Shown in pieces: positions 12,328 through 25,072 of a stretch of 64,000 nucleotides of DNA. How positions within the stretch are numbered: the stretch's first letter is position 1; the number at the start of each line of letters is the position of its first letter. Source of the DNA: Hyperoodon ampullatus (lineage: Eukaryota; Chordata; Mammalia; Artiodactyla; Ziphiidae); assembly GCA_949752795.1 (NCBI GenBank), contig OX457074.1:5159527-5223526 (forward strand), read 5' to 3'. Made by a program: the position numbers and the translations under genes. The notes under the pieces were generated by a model. It worked only from the letters and a program-made list of their open reading frames with translations. It ran no database searches and was not told the origin of the DNA.

Positions 12328-12536
12328 TTTTTTTTTTTTTTTTGTGGTACGCGGGCCTCTCACTGTTGTGGCCTCTCCCGTTGCGGAGCACAGGCTTCGG
12401 ACGCGCAGGCTCAGTGGCCATGGCTCACGGGCCCAGCCGCTCCGCGGCATGTGGGATCCTCCCAGACTGGGGCACGAACCCATGTCCCCTGCATCGGCAG
12501 GCGGACTCTCAACCACTGCGCCACCAGGGAAGCCCC
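12328..12536 (-). mobile_element. Short CHR SINE
   Basis: Reverse-oriented short CHR with a T run, flanked by the 15-base duplication tatcttagtatcttt (12313-12327 and 12537-12551). It lies 265 bases from exon 12, on its downstream side in the transcript. Confidence 0.95.
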
Positions 12537-12801
12537 TATCTTAGTATCTTTATGGTCTAAATGCCTGAGTCTTCTTTTTTTCCAATGGCAACCTTATTGA
12601 TGGCATGTATTTTCCTAGTTCCTTAGCAAAAATACCATGAGCACCTCTGCTGGTATGCCCGGAGGACACCTCAATAAATGGAGAGTCAGCAGTGCTGCAG
12701 GCTCCCCACTATACTAGGGTAGGGAATTGAACATTCTGATGTGCATGTATTGTGTAAGTTTCTATCATACTATATTTCTGAGTAAAAATCCACAATCTTA
12801 C

Positions 12802-12846
12802 CTGAACACACTCTTCCAGGTCCATCTTTTCAAGCTCATGGCAATT
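12802..12846 (-). CDS. FBXL20: FBXL20 exon 12 (residues 297-311)
   Basis: A 45-base micro-exon of 15 codons, NCHELEKMDLEECVQ, flanked by a CTTATAG acceptor and GTAAGA donor. It is in phase, so skipping it would remove 15 residues of one repeat without shifting the frame. Confidence 0.96.
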
Positions 12847-13015
12847 CTATAAGATACAAACCCAAACATTACAGTACAAACATTTAAAACTGGGAAAAAA
12901 TTAAGGTCAGAAAACTAAGAAGTAGTATTAAATAGACTGATGAAATCTTAAGAGCTTCAGTGTTGGTGTCATTCTTATATCACTTCCTGCCTTATTCCAT
13001 TAATTACACATTTTT

Positions 13016-13234
13016 TAAAAAAATTTATTTTTATTTACTTATTTTTGGCTGCATTGGGTCTTCGTTGTTGTGTGCGGGCTTTCTCTAGTTATGGCGAGAG
13101 GGGGTTGCTCAGCAGTTGTGGTGCAGGGCCTTAGCTGCTCCGCAGCATGTGGGATCCTCCCGGGCCAGGGCTCAAACCCGCGTCCCCCGCATTGGCGGGC
13201 AGACTCTCAACCACTGCGCCACCAGGGAAGTCCC
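13016..13234 (-). mobile_element. Long CHR SINE with internal deletion
   Basis: Reverse CHR copy lacking roughly 110-120 bases of the body: 'gagagggggttgctc' joins straight to 'agcagttgtggtgcagg'. Flanked by taattacaca(t/c)tttt at 13001 and 13235. In intron 11. Confidence 0.88.
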
Positions 13235-14000
13235 TAATTACACACTTTTAAAAGGCCTTTATCACCGTGAAATTTCTCGATTATTCCACACTTAAAGTAT
13301 CTAACATCTTAAAAGTCCAAGGGAATAAATTTCCTGAACATTGATACTGAACTAATACAGAGATCCTTTCAACCAAAAATAATTTAATGAAAATGATTTC
13401 TTTGTATTTGTATCAAGGGAATTTGTATGTCCTCATCTAGTTATGCCATGGGCTGCCCCCCCACCCCATTAGAATTCCACTGATCTGCCTGAAAGCAAAT
13501 GCCCTTCCCATGTTCCATTACACTGGTCAAAGATGGTATAATTTTAAATACTATTATTATACAGTGATTTACAAACCCCTCCATGTATTAAAATCTTGTG
13601 GAGAATACAGAAAATCTCTTAAAACCTCTCCATTTAAATCAGGCTTATATATTTCTTTCAACATTACTCTCATCCACCAGTTGCATACCCAATAACCAAA
13701 TAAGCTTCTTTCAAAAGCACTAGGAAATTCCCACTTAGTTTAACTTATAATCTTATGAAGAGGCGGAAAATCAAGTCTCACGAAAGAATGTCATGGTCTC
13801 CAATGCACGTCTGCCTTTCCAGAGCAGCTGCCTGTAGCTGCAGCCCAAGGACGCTCAGGAACACCAGCCACAGAGACGTCTCCCCACATCCTACACCCTC
13901 AATTCTGCTGCCATTCCACATTTCCCTCATTGCTCATTCTTCTGAAATAAAAAAAAAAAAACCCTGAACAAAACCTACAGAACCTGAAGAAAACACTTAC

Positions 14001-14061
14001 CCTGGCCAGAGTGGTAAAGCCTACATCTGTTAGTTGAGAACACCTTGCCACTTCTAATATT
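14001..14061 (-). CDS. FBXL20: FBXL20 exon 11 (residues 276-296)
   Basis: Sixty-one bases: the last base of a split Arg codon (AG|A), then ILEVARCSQLTDVGFTTLAR. Acceptor TTAACAG, donor GTAAGT. Confidence 0.97.
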
Positions 14062-15149
14062 CTGTTAAAAAAAACAAAGTGAAAGTCAACCCATTGGTCC
14101 CTGAAAACTGGGTTTATTAAAACAGCAAGAATTTAAGAAAACAACCTCTTATTCCCTAAGGACTATATGACACGGAGTTACATTCACAGCTAAGCAAGTC
14201 TGTATACAGATCTTGCTATTCATTTTCATGGAGTCTCCATAAAGTGGTCCTGTAAATACCACATTTTAGGGTGATGCAATCAGAAGAATATAATAGAAGC
14301 TTGTAGTTAATGCCAAAATGCATGAGAAACGCATTTAAAAGCCTTCTTGATGGCATACTGCTTACCCCCAGGGGGCAGCCTGCTCCTAGAAAACAAAGGA
14401 GATGGAGATAAATACTCTGTCTCAGTTAATCTGTTGCTAAAGTAAATTATTCTCCTTCCCTATTTTACATGTAGGCTCACTAAGATTTAAATAGCTTTTC
14501 AAAATACTATGAAGGGACTGGTTAATCATAGGCCTGTCCCAAATACGAAATTCCATACTTATGAAAAAATACCCTTCAGCTTCCTGCCTCCTCCCACAGG
14601 CTCCCTGGGAGGCCCAGTGGAGAGGGCAGCTGAGCCCCTATCAGGAACTGCTGAACACCACCCTAAATACCAACCACAGGGCTGGGGAATCAAAAATAGT
14701 AGCTCTTCTTTGTGAAAAGTCTGGTGGTGTCTGCACGACAGTACCAAAGAACATTGTATGTTTGCTTACAAATTACTACAGAAGTTGAAAAAAAAAATAA
14801 AGTTAAAGTATAAGGAATCATTATCAACTGACAATCAATTAAAATACTGTATCTAATGGGGAAGTATGACCTGACTGAACCCAACTTTTAAGTATCACAT
14901 TTGAGAGCCTTTCTTTTCTAACAATAAAATAAACCATGAAGGAGAATGGAGCTGAACATCCCTGTCTTTAAAACAGAAAAAGGTACTATGTAATATTTTT
15001 TAGAGAGAAGACTGGCTACCTCCTCAGCTCCTGGAGAGTATTCTACTCTAGGCTTCCGAGATTACGAAGGCCCATGGCCAGGTGATTACAAAAATGTTTT
15101 AAGAAAGTTTTTATTGGTTTACAATGATTCTTATGTGTAAGACAACTGG

Positions 15150-15375
15150 TTTCATAGGTTCTGGAGCTGCACTGCCTGAGATTGAACACTTGCTCCTGCA
15201 CTTACTAACTGTGAGACCTTCAACAGGTTACTCGACCTGTGCTTCGGTTTTCTCACCTATAATCCAGAGATAATAACAGTGCTTATATGGTGTTATGATG
15301 ATTAAATGAATTAATATTTGTAAATAATTTAAAACAGTGGCTGATGTTCAATAGATAATAAGTACAATATAAGTT
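15150..15375 (+). repeat. MIR SINE remnant
   Basis: Contains 'cttactaactgtgagacctt', 'ttactcgacctgtgcttcgg' and 'gattaaatgaattaatat' in MIR order. Old and diverged. In intron 10. Confidence 0.7.
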
Positions 15376-15993
15376 TTGTTTTAAAGAACAAAAAAGTTAT
15401 ATGGGGATTATCCCTATTTATTACAAAATAGTGTGCTGTGTGCTCTTACAAAATCAATATGGGCTTGATACCATGTGCATGCTAACACAGCATTCTTAGT
15501 AAATATTCAGCCAATCCTGTATTTAGGTAGAGATGAGGAGCCATAGAGAAATAAAGCTTGCTTTAAAAGACCATCTGCACAAAGGAGGAGCTGTTTTTTC
15601 TCTTTAAATACTCCCTGCTATGTACCTGGCATCATTACCACAATATAAATGATCACAGGGTGGGCTTCTAAAAACTTTCTTCAGAAAGGAATTATATGAA
15701 AGCATTAATAAGAGAAAATGTCTTTATTTCTTTTCTCAAGTAATGTGATAAAATGTTGATATTTTTCTAGTAGGGATAGCCAAGAAGCAGAAAATGAGGA
15801 CTACTACCCCCTTGGTTCAGGCCAATTACATGTAATCAAATGAGGTACAAAGCAAGCAGGTGCGCATCTGAAAGGGTAGTAGTGGCCTTGTAGTGCCTAC
15901 CTTAAAAAATTCAAGGTTCCAAGGAATAAATATGAGTGAAGGAGGCCACTGCTCCTTTCCCCTGATTTTTTGAGATAAACAAGAAATGTTTAC

Positions 15994-16124
15994 CTAAGCC
16001 GTGGGCAGTTCTGGCCTAAAGCGTTCAGGATGGCGTCTGTGATGTTGGAGCAGCCAGAAGCACAGAGGGACTGTAACTTATGACACCCTCTGCATATAGT
16101 AATGAGACCTTCATCTGTGATTTG
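15994..16124 (-). CDS. FBXL20: FBXL20 exon 10 (residues 233-276)
   Basis: One hundred and thirty-one bases, starting QITDEGLITICRGCHKLQ and ending ALGQNCPRL plus two bases of the next Arg codon. Acceptor is a long T run ending TTTAG; donor is GTAAAC. It encodes about one and a half leucine-rich repeats. Confidence 0.97.
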
Positions 16125-16630
16125 CTAAAAAAAAAAACAAGAGGGAAAACCCCACAGTTATTAGTAACTTGGCAGAAGATAAAGACAGAAGAAAGTTACC
16201 TCTGTGAAATAAGTGCCAAAAAGAAATAAAAGCAGATTTGATATTAACCATGCAGCAGACCTAAAAGAAAATGAATACACTTTGTTTCTTCCTTCCAGTT
16301 CCTTTTGATTTACTTTCAAGAGAATCTGTGCTCATTTCTGGTGCAAAGGGAAGAAGCTATAACAGGGTTCTTTTAACCTAATGGGACTGACAAAACTGGG
16401 AACAGAGGGGGTGCATCATGGTGTAGGTTCAATTAAATGATTTTAAAACCTAGAAAACAGATAAAAACAGCAGTATTTTAATAGTATAAACGCATTTACA
16501 AGTTCAAAATTGATACTGATATTGTTACTTTAAAAAAATGAAACAACCTGTGGATCATAGCTGTAATCTCATATCAACCATAAATCCATTTATTTCTAAA
16601 TTTTAGTTTTATAATATAAAGACTATCCTA

Positions 16631-17195
16631 CATGGAAACAACCTAAATGTCCATCGACAGACGAATGGATAAAGAAGATGTGGCACATATATACAATGGA
16701 ATATTACTCAGCGATAAAAAGGAACAAAATTGAGTTATTTGTAGTGAGGTGGATGGACCTAGAGTCTGTCATACAGAGTGAAGTAAGTCAGAAAGAGAAA
16801 AATAAATACTGTATGCTAACACATATATATGGAATCTAGAAAATTGGTACTGATGAGCCTAGTGGTAGGGCAGGAATAAAGATGCAGATGTTGAGAATGG
16901 ACTTGAGGACACAGTGGGGGAAGGGGAGGCTGGGACATAGTGAGAGAGTAGCACTGACATATATACACTACCAAACGTAAAGTAGATAGCTAGTGGGAAG
17001 CAGCCGCATAGCACAGGGAGATCAGCTCGGTGCTTTATGACCCCCTAGAGGGGTGGGATAGGGAGGGTGGGAGGGAGGCTCAAGAGCGAGGGTATATGGG
17101 GATATATATATACGGACAGCTGATTCACTTTGTTGTACAGCAGAAACTAACACAACATTGTAAAGCAATTATATTCCAATAAAGATGTATAAAAA
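16631..17195 (+). mobile_element. 5'-truncated L1 (3' end only)
   Basis: L1 ORF2 tail and 3' UTR from 'ggaaacaacctaaatgtcc' to 'caataaagatgtataaaa'. Flanked by aaagactatc(c/t)ta at 16618-16630 and 17196-17208. A fairly recent cetartiodactyl L1, in intron 9. Confidence 0.9.
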
Positions 17196-18159
17196 AAAGA
17201 CTATCTTAATTTAATGGAGATAAATAGTTGTATCCAACTCAAATATAATTTTGTATGTTTTAAATTATTATTTTAAATTATTTTAAAATGAAAAAAGAAC
17301 ACAAGAGATGTTACATTAAAAAAAAGATGTCATATATAAACATCTTAACATGTTGGATATGATCAGCACTTTAATTATTCCTGATAGATTTGCTTATTTT
17401 GTGTAAGCCTCAGAATAAGGCTCTCCTGTCATTTCTGTTTAATCAAACAGTATTCTTAGGTTGCAAGGACAACTGAAGAAAAAATCAAACTTTAAATATT
17501 CACTGCTTAAATCAGTATGTTCTCAGTATTATAGAACTGAAACAACATACAGATGAAAAATGGATGCTAAGGCAGATACAAGATCTGTCATGAGAATAAA
17601 TTGATGAGGCATGTAAACATGTAGAAGTACCTTAAAGTGCCACACAAATGTGACGTACAGTTATTACTAAACAAGGATAACTGAAAGAAATATAAATAAA
17701 GAGAGAAGCAGCAATCCATAAACGTGCATATTTAGCAGGCCAATGGAGTTTGTGTCACACATTATTAACAAAATACTGGGAGGGCTGTGCTGCCTTTTCT
17801 TTCTTAATGTTTTGAAGTCTATAAGGGATTACTGAGGAAGAAAGTCATATTACCAATAGTTTAAATTGTTAAAAGAGCAAAATCTACTAAACTTTTATGT
17901 TTTCAAATTAGTCAAGAAAAAGAGACGGCATTAAGTGTGTACTTTGGTCACTTCAATAGTTTTGGGCAGAAACTTCAAGAAGTGTCATGAATGCTGAGAA
18001 TCATTTCATCACATTGTACAGAATGACAGAAGGAATGACTCATGCCCTATGATCTGGGTGAAGGTAAACAGTAAAATAAACATATGACAGAGCTGGTTCT
18101 TTATGCTTATCAATTGGTTTCTGTCTGCTGGAAGGATAAAGGAAATGAAACTAAAATGG

Positions 18160-18272
18160 CAAACGGTAGGTATGGTATGTATGTATTTATATGTATGTGT
18201 GTGTGTATGTACATAACATATACCCACATACACAGAGTGCACATGTGTATATTTATGTATGTATATAAATAA
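18160..18272. repeat. TATG/TGTA-rich simple repeat
   Basis: Imperfect run of tatg, tgtg and tata units with an internal palindromic feel (gtacataacatatac). Likely length-variable. Confidence 0.7.
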
Positions 18273-18515
18273 AATCTGAAGATGTGCAAGAACAGTTTTT
18301 TCCTGTCACTGTAAGATGACAGTTTCGTGTTTACAATAGCTGTGTAAGATCTTTCTTTCAGGCCAAATATTTGTTTCATAAATGAAAGTAGGCAAATTCT
18401 GGTAGTTAGCAACTATGGAAATCAAAATATCATTCCTTTAACTCAGTCTCTAGGAGCCTCTGAAACAGATCGCTATCAGCACCATCCCTTAAGGGCTGGG
18501 AGGGCAGGGTGTTTA

Positions 18516-18727
18516 TTTATTATTATTTTATTTATTTATTTATTTTTTGCAGTACGCGGGCCTCTCACTGTTGTGGCCTCTTCAAGCTCCGGACGCGCAG
18601 GCTCAGCGGCCATGGCTCACGGACCCAGCCGCTCCGCGGCATGTGGGATCTTCCCGGACCGGGGCGCGAACCCGTGTCCCCTGCATCGGCAGGCAGACTC
18701 TCAACCACTGCGCCACCAGGGAAGCCC
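18516..18727 (-). mobile_element. Short CHR SINE
   Basis: Reverse short CHR with a small deletion in the body ('cctcttcaagctccgg'). Flanked by cagggtgttta at 18505-18515 and 18728-18738. In intron 9. Confidence 0.93.
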
Positions 18728-19500
18728 CAGGGTGTTTAAATTGCACAAAACGTGGCCCTATATGTGTCACCTTTAAACTAAACAACCACTATGCTCTAAA
18801 GTTTCAGGTGACCAAACAAGAAGGGGAGAGTATTATACACAGAAGGCTTAGCAAAAACAAAGAAAACCCTCACCAACGTTTTTCATTGCTATGAGAGGCT
18901 CTCACTCCAAGGCAACACACATATGCAATTTTCAAGGCAAGAGGGAAAAGCTAAAGGTGTATTGTCAATGTTCTAGGATCCTGAATAGTTTCAGCAAATT
19001 CTCTGAGCAAAATTCAGGGGGTTTGGGATAGACACAAAAAAAGCTGATAGTCTAAACAAGCCAAATGTGAACTACAAATACTACTTGAAAATAATTTAAA
19101 GAGTACATTTTGCTTGTCATCTGCTTATATCAATGATTCCCAATAGTCATTACTCCCTGATAGATGTTAGTCAGTGTGACTGCAATTAATTTACCAAAAA
19201 TATTTTAAATGCCGAAGTCTGTGAAAAATTTACTTCTAAAAAGTAGAGTTTTCTTAAGTAGAAGAGAAAGGGGTGGAGCTACAGTTTAGCTTATTTGGAA
19301 TTCTGTATAAGCTACCCTCTATCTCATCTATGTCAAAGCCCCTAGGGGCAAGTACTGTTGAGCATTTAAGAAGTCATCTATGATTACTGCGTCCCCAGGG
19401 TTGAAGTAGACAAACTACTGGTCTTTATGACTGAAACTCTTACAATAATATTATTGAAATGAATTACTAATACAGAAGAGTTATGGGAAGGACTGCTTAC

Positions 19501-19575
19501 TAAGCAAGTCTGCAAGTTCAGAGTCACCAGTTCAGGACAGTGTGCACCTATGTACTTGAGAGCTTCATCTTCTAG
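19501..19575 (-). CDS. FBXL20: FBXL20 exon 9 (residues 208-232)
   Basis: Twenty-five codons from LEDEALKYIGAHCPEL to LNLQTCL, phase 0 on both sides. The acceptor TTTCTAG is followed directly by CTAGAAG, so a nearby second AG is present but the first keeps the conserved length. Donor GTAAGC. Confidence 0.96.
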
Positions 19576-20863
19576 CTAGAAAGATTAAAAAGAGAGAAGA
19601 AATTATTACTGACATTGTTTAAAATATTAAAACCTTAAATCTTAAAGATTTAAGAGTGTACACATTCATCAACACATTCTAAATATAGCCAACCAACTTT
19701 CAAAGGAAAAATTGAACCAGAAACAATGAACAATGATCATATAAATGTGTAATTCAAATGGTTAGTACAGTTATCAGTATTTGTTATCAGTTCTGACCAC
19801 GTCAAATTCATATTATCACCAAATCAAGGGAAAGATAAAATAAACATTGCCTAATGTTTATGGATTTTTCTTCTGATAAATTAAAGATGCCTTGCAGCAT
19901 TTTGCTGAGGGATTTTGAAACTAAAATAACCTTCACATTGCTACGCTCCCTGTAAAGTTTCTTAACAGCAAACTTTTGGGAACAGGAGCTGAGAAAGAAA
20001 TCTGTAGTTTATCTGCTGCTGGAAGATCAGTGCTATGCATACAGTGCGGAGAACAGATGGCAAGTCATTGACTATAATGATGCATCCCAATCAATATTTT
20101 TCAGGATTCCATAAATAACCAGGGGCTCAAGTTGTTGTTTTAAGGCGGTCATACTTTCAAAGCTCTGTTTCAAACTGTGGGAATCCTCCCTTCATGGTGA
20201 AAGAATGAGGGCATTTTTTAATAGAATACAAGGCATGGTTTTAGCAACCATTAATAAAATAAGGTAATAAGACCCTAGCCCTACTCTCTCAGTCACTTCT
20301 AAACCCACTCTTGATCATTTCCTTCCAGGTGTTGTTACCATATCAACTCCTTTTTTTTCCCCACTGTAAAATACTGAGATATTAAAAATTTTAATGACAA
20401 AATATGTTGGATTTGTGATGTGACTGGCAGGAAATAAGCATCAACACTGTAAAATGTAGGTTGCTGTATACTTGGCACATTTAAGAAAAGCTCTTGGTAG
20501 TTAAACAACTAGTGGAAACTGCCAAGACTGCCTTCCTTGCCTATCCAGTTCAAGGTCTCAGGCAGTGACAACGTGACAAGTTGTCTTTTCAGATTAAACT
20601 ACATGAAACCCTTCTTGCCTGCGGCACCTGCTCCGTATTACACTTTTGTCTTCCCGTCTTGCCTCCCCTCAAAAATTTATCTTTGGTCAGGCAGGTGTTA
20701 ATTCTTCTATTTTTTCACTCTAGGGAAAACCCTTTAATTTTTGGTAAGCATGGGTCTTTGGTCAGTAATACACAACTACTACGTATCTCTCAAGCCAACA
20801 TCTTGGGCTGCCCACCAAGTTCATGGTGCCTCTATCATTCACAAGTAAGACAGGGAGTATTAC

Positions 20864-20990
20864 CTGTGTGCAGCCTTTTAAGAATAAGGCTTTAAGACCT
20901 CCACAGCCTCTCACTAGTGCTTGGATACCATCCTTGGTTACTTGGTCACACCAGGAAATGTTTAATTGCTCCAACAGTGGACATCCCTCA
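20864..20990 (-). CDS. FBXL20: FBXL20 exon 8 (residues 165-207)
   Basis: One hundred and twenty-seven bases: last base of a split Ser codon (AG|T), then EGCPLLEQLNISWCDQVTKD through LFLKGCTQ. Acceptor TATCCTAAG has a weak polypyrimidine tract; donor GTAATA is also a weak match to consensus. Confidence 0.97.
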
Positions 20991-21292
20991 CTTAGGATAA
21001 AACAAAATGAAACAAACATATGACTAAATCCAATTCCAAAGGCACCAAAGTCTCATTTTATTGGCCATCTAGTTGGGGACATATTTACTTAATGTAGATT
21101 TAGAATACAGGCAATTCTGTAACAAAAGGTGCATTTATCAATGCTTGTGGTGTTCATGTGGGACTACGTCACTAGGAGGGCTAGCTCAAATCCACCTTAA
21201 CTAACAAGCTCAAGCACAATGCTGTTTTTCAGATACATTAGATTTTTACGGAGGTTTATACTTTTCAAAGTATATTCTTTTTACACTTATCA

Positions 21293-21400
21293 CAGATTTT
21301 AACGGTCTCTATATAGGAAATGGAAATTAAGCGACTTGTTCAAGTTAACAGAGTAATTAATGAAGAGTCAGATTCAAACTCAAATTCTCTATCAAATAAT
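21293..21400 (-). repeat. MIR remnant
   Basis: 'gaaattaagcgacttgttcaa' and 'gagtcagattcaaactcaaa' follow the reverse MIR core. In intron 7. Confidence 0.5.
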
Positions 21401-21654
21401 TCAAGTACTTATCAAAGTAATAATGAGGCCATTTAAACTTTAAAAAATTACAAAGGATCTGTAAATTCTCTCTCTTGGGAAGTATCTAGGGTATAGTTTC
21501 CACAGGCTGAATTTAGGATATATTGTATTATTAGATCTCTGCCTTCTATCAAACACTAGCTTCATCTTTGATCTTTGATTTCACATTTAAACTATGGAAG
21601 AATCCCAAGCTCTATGGCATTCTTTGGAAAATACTGCTTTAATTGTTTTATAAA

Positions 21655-22045
21655 ATAAAGCCAGGGGATCTTGGTTCAAGTTCATTCTTCAACATTAATA
21701 GTGTGACTTCAGGCAAGTCACTTAGGGAAGCCTGACAGAACCTCTCTTAAACCAAGATTAGCAGTAGCCCTTCTATGTTCTCCCCAAACTAATGCACTCA
21801 ATTCTACCATAGCACTTATCCCGCTGTAATACGACAACACATTTAGTTTTTTTTTCTTCTACGATACTCTGAGCAACTTAAGGGCAGCAATAGTATCTTA
21901 TTCAGTTACCTCCCATGGTTGAATCACAGTACCCGGCATTCAAAAATGTTTTAGATTTTCTTATCTGTAGAGTGTCGGTCCTATCTACCTCACAAGATTT
22001 CAAAATAAATGAGACCATTTATGTGAATTACTTATGAACTATAAA
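21655..22045 (+). repeat. MIR split by an L2-like fragment
   Basis: MIR-like sequence at about 21655-21730 ('gtgtgacttcaggcaagtca') resumes at about 21960 ('cttatctgtagagtgtcgg'). Between them, 'cttaagggcagcaatagta' resembles the L2 3' end. Old, uncertain limits. Confidence 0.45.
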
Positions 22046-22620
22046 CGCTGCTATGCTATCTTATTTGTTATCCTACACCAGCCTTAGATACATGTGTTCA
22101 GTGCTCATAAGGAAGGTATAGGAGACACATTTTCAGATTACTTACACTCTACTTAACTAAACTTACATTTCGTCTTTTAATGGCTTAATTCTTACTATTC
22201 ATAAATGTAACTAATACATGGCACCATGATCTTTTATAAAAGGCTGATAAAAAAGTAAAAGTACAAAGACATTGGGCATTTCACCCTCCTTTTAAGATAT
22301 ATCTTTTTGTAATGTACTTTTAAAAAATACAGTAACATTAAAACAATGAAAACTTACTGAGCACTTACTATATATACAGAATCCTGCTAAGCACTTCATT
22401 CATGTACAAACTGTACTATTCTGTTCAGAAATCCTAGTTACCTCCATCATTTCACCTGAATGTGTCCTGTAATTTGGGCAAGTAATAAAACAAAAGATCT
22501 ATTTTGAACTACAGTACGTATCTATAAAACATAGTTTCTTTCAATTCCAACTTCATTTTAGTTAATAAAAAAATAAGTATCTGTTCTGATTACTGGACAT
22601 TCTTGTTGTAAGAAATTTAC

Positions 22621-22716
22621 CTCAGAGCTTTTAGAGACATGTTTGTTATTGATGTACAGGAAGCCAAGTCAAGGTGCCTGAGTTTGGAACAGAACTTGCT
22701 AAGGCTAGTACATGTA
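22621..22716 (-). CDS. FBXL20: FBXL20 exon 7 (residues 133-165)
   Basis: Ninety-six bases: last base of a split Ala codon (GC|T), then TCTSLSKFCSKLRHLDLASC through SLKAL and two bases of Ser. Acceptor TTTTTCAG, donor GTAAAT. Leucine-rich repeats. Confidence 0.97.
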
Positions 22717-22745
22717 CTGAAAAATGGAAAAAGGAGAAAATAATG

Positions 22746-22837
22746 AATAAACAAATAAGAACACATCCTACTAAGGATATTAGTATGATATACCAATATC
22801 ATACACAATTCTCAATAAACAAATAAGAACACATCCT
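22746..22837. repeat. Local direct repeat (period 68)
   Basis: A 24-base sequence starting aataaacaaataagaacac occurs identically at 22746-22769 and 22814-22837, followed by similar atatcatacat sequence. It starts 30 bases upstream of exon 7 in transcript order. Confidence 0.9.
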
Positions 22838-23742
22838 TGGAATATCATACATGACTCTCACGTGTTACAAGAACTGTAAAATTTCCATACCCCAAATAAA
22901 AGCAGTTATAAATCCAGGGACCTTTCATGCTGAGGAAGAGGCAGGTTCACAAAGGAGAAAAAAAGCTGTGCTGTTTATGAGAATGTGCATGAGGGGAAGA
23001 TGGTGCCTGATTCACATTTGGAAATGTTAGTAGCTACTGACAGCAAACTACATTTGTGCTGATAAGAGATCTACATGCATTTTGTAAATTCAGGAACACC
23101 AGAAAGCTTGCTAGTACCTGTCAGCAAGTGGTGAAACATGAAGCCCAAAACCTCTGTCTCTGCTCTTTCACTTAAATCTCTTTCTGCTCAGATAACCTTT
23201 TGCATGGCAGTAATGAAAAAATCGTATTTTTGCAAGGTATACAGAGGATGGACCAGTGTTGGGCTGAAACAAACTAAGTTATGTAAATTACTGCCTGCTT
23301 TCCTTTATGAATTCCTTAAAGGCTCTTTTCCCACAGTGGTCAAGTTCCTCATTTAAAATTTTTTTAATTACAGAAAATCTCAAATATACTCAAGAATGAA
23401 TAACAGAGAATGCACATGTACCATCATTAACCTTTGACATTTATCAATATTCTACTATTGTTATTTCATCTATTTTTCTCCTTTCTTTGTTCCAGTATTT
23501 TACAGAGAATCCCAGACATATTATTTTACCTGTAAATATTTCAGGACATATTTCTAAATAAGGATTTTAATTCCTTAATGTCTGACACCCAGTCTGTGTT
23601 CAAGTTTCCTCAACTGCCTCATAAATGCCTTTGTCAAATTGCATCTTGTGGTTTTATTTTGCAATTTTGTAATGAACACTCTTTCTTGTGTTTGTTAACC
23701 ATTCATCTCTTTCCTTGGTGAAATGTCTAAGTGCTCAGGCCT

Positions 23743-23882
23743 TTTTAAAAAAAAATTAATTAATTAATTTTTTTGGCCATGCAGCGCAGCATGCAGAACC
23801 TTAATTCCCCAACCAGGGATTGAACCCATGCTCCCTGCAGTGGAAGCATGGAGTCTTGACTACTGGACGACCAGGGAAGTCC
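23743..23882 (-). mobile_element. Compact tRNA-derived SINE (CHR relative)
   Basis: Short reverse copy: T/A tail, 'ggccatgcagcgcagcatg', 'ccccaaccagggattgaacc' and 'gaccagggaagtcc'. Flanked by caggcct at 23736 and 23883. Inserted in an old L1. Confidence 0.85.
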
Positions 23883-24258
23883 CAGGCCTATTTTTAATTG
23901 GATTGCCTTGTTATTGATTGTAAGAATTCTCTATATATTCTTGATACACATCTTCTTTAATTTCTCTCAGTAATGTTTTATAGTTTTCAGAGTAGAAATC
24001 TGGCATTTCTTTTGGATTTATGTTATCTGCCAAAAAAGACAGTTTTACTTCCTTCCTATTGGTATGCTCTTTTTTTTTTTTTTGTAAACGTATTGCATTG
24101 GCTAGAATCCCCAGTAGAATGCTGAATAGAAACTCACTTTGCTCCTGACTTTAAGGTAAGGCATTCAGTCTCTTACCATTAAGTACACTGTTAGCAGTAG
24201 GTTTTTCATGGAAGCTTTTGATCAGATTAAGGAAACTCCCTTCTATTCCTAGTTTGTT

Positions 24259-24383
24259 GAATTTTTTTTTTTTTTTGGCTGCGCCTGGAGGCTTACAGGA
24301 TCTTACTTCCCCAACCAGGGACCAAACCCGGGCCCTGTCAGTGAAAGTGCTGAGTCCTAACCACTGGACCTCCAGGGAATTCC
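24259..24383 (-). mobile_element. Compact tRNA-derived SINE
   Basis: Reverse copy from a T run through 'ggctgcgcctggaggctta' to 'ggacctccagggaattcc', inserted in the L1. Confidence 0.8.
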
Positions 24384-24449
24384 CTGTTTAAAATTTTGAT
24401 CACGAATAAATGTTGCATTTTGTCATGTGCTTTTACTGTATCTAATGAT

Positions 24450-25040
24450 GTATTAGTTATCTACTGTTGCATAGCAAATTACCTCAGAAATGAGCAGCTT
24501 AAAACAATAATTATTTATTATCTCATGGTTTTCACGGATCAGGAACATAGGCACAGGCAGCTTAGCAGGGTGACTCTGACTCCGCGTCTCTCACAAGGCT
24601 ACCATCAAGGTACCACTGGCCACAGCTGCAATCATCTCAAAGGTAACTAGGTACAGATTCCCTTCCAAGCTCATTTAGGAGGATGCTTGCAGACCTTAGA
24701 CAATCTAATTCCAAGCTTACGCATTTGGTTTTTGATAGAATTCAGGTTCTTGCTGGCTGCTGGCCAGAGACCTCAGTTTCTTGCCACATGGACCTCTCCA
24801 CAGAGGTACTCACAACAGGGCAGCTTGCTTCCCCAGAGCTGGAGAAGAAAGTAGAGCAAGAGAGAAGTCACAGTCTTTTTGTAACCTAATCTCCAAAGAG
24901 ATATCCAATCTCTTTTGCAGTATTCTATTGTTAGAAATGAGTCACTAGGTCCAGTCCACGCTCAAGGGGAAAAGATTACACAAAGGTGCAAATATGAGGA
25001 GGTAGGGGTTATTTGGGGGTCATTTTAGAGGCTGTCATAG
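24450..25040. repeat. Ancient interspersed repeat inside the L1, family unassigned
   Basis: Starts 'gttatctactgttgcatag' and contains 'cagcttaaaacaataattat', wording I recall from an old mammalian repeat. The L1 reads on both sides of it. I cannot say whether it is an LTR or a DNA element. Confidence 0.5.
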
Positions 25041-25072
25041 TGAGATGATCATGTGGTTTCTGTCCTTTATTC

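Noticed and set aside
20762..21019. A free-standing 85-codon gene
   Set aside because: It is FBXL20 exon 8 read through its introns on both sides.
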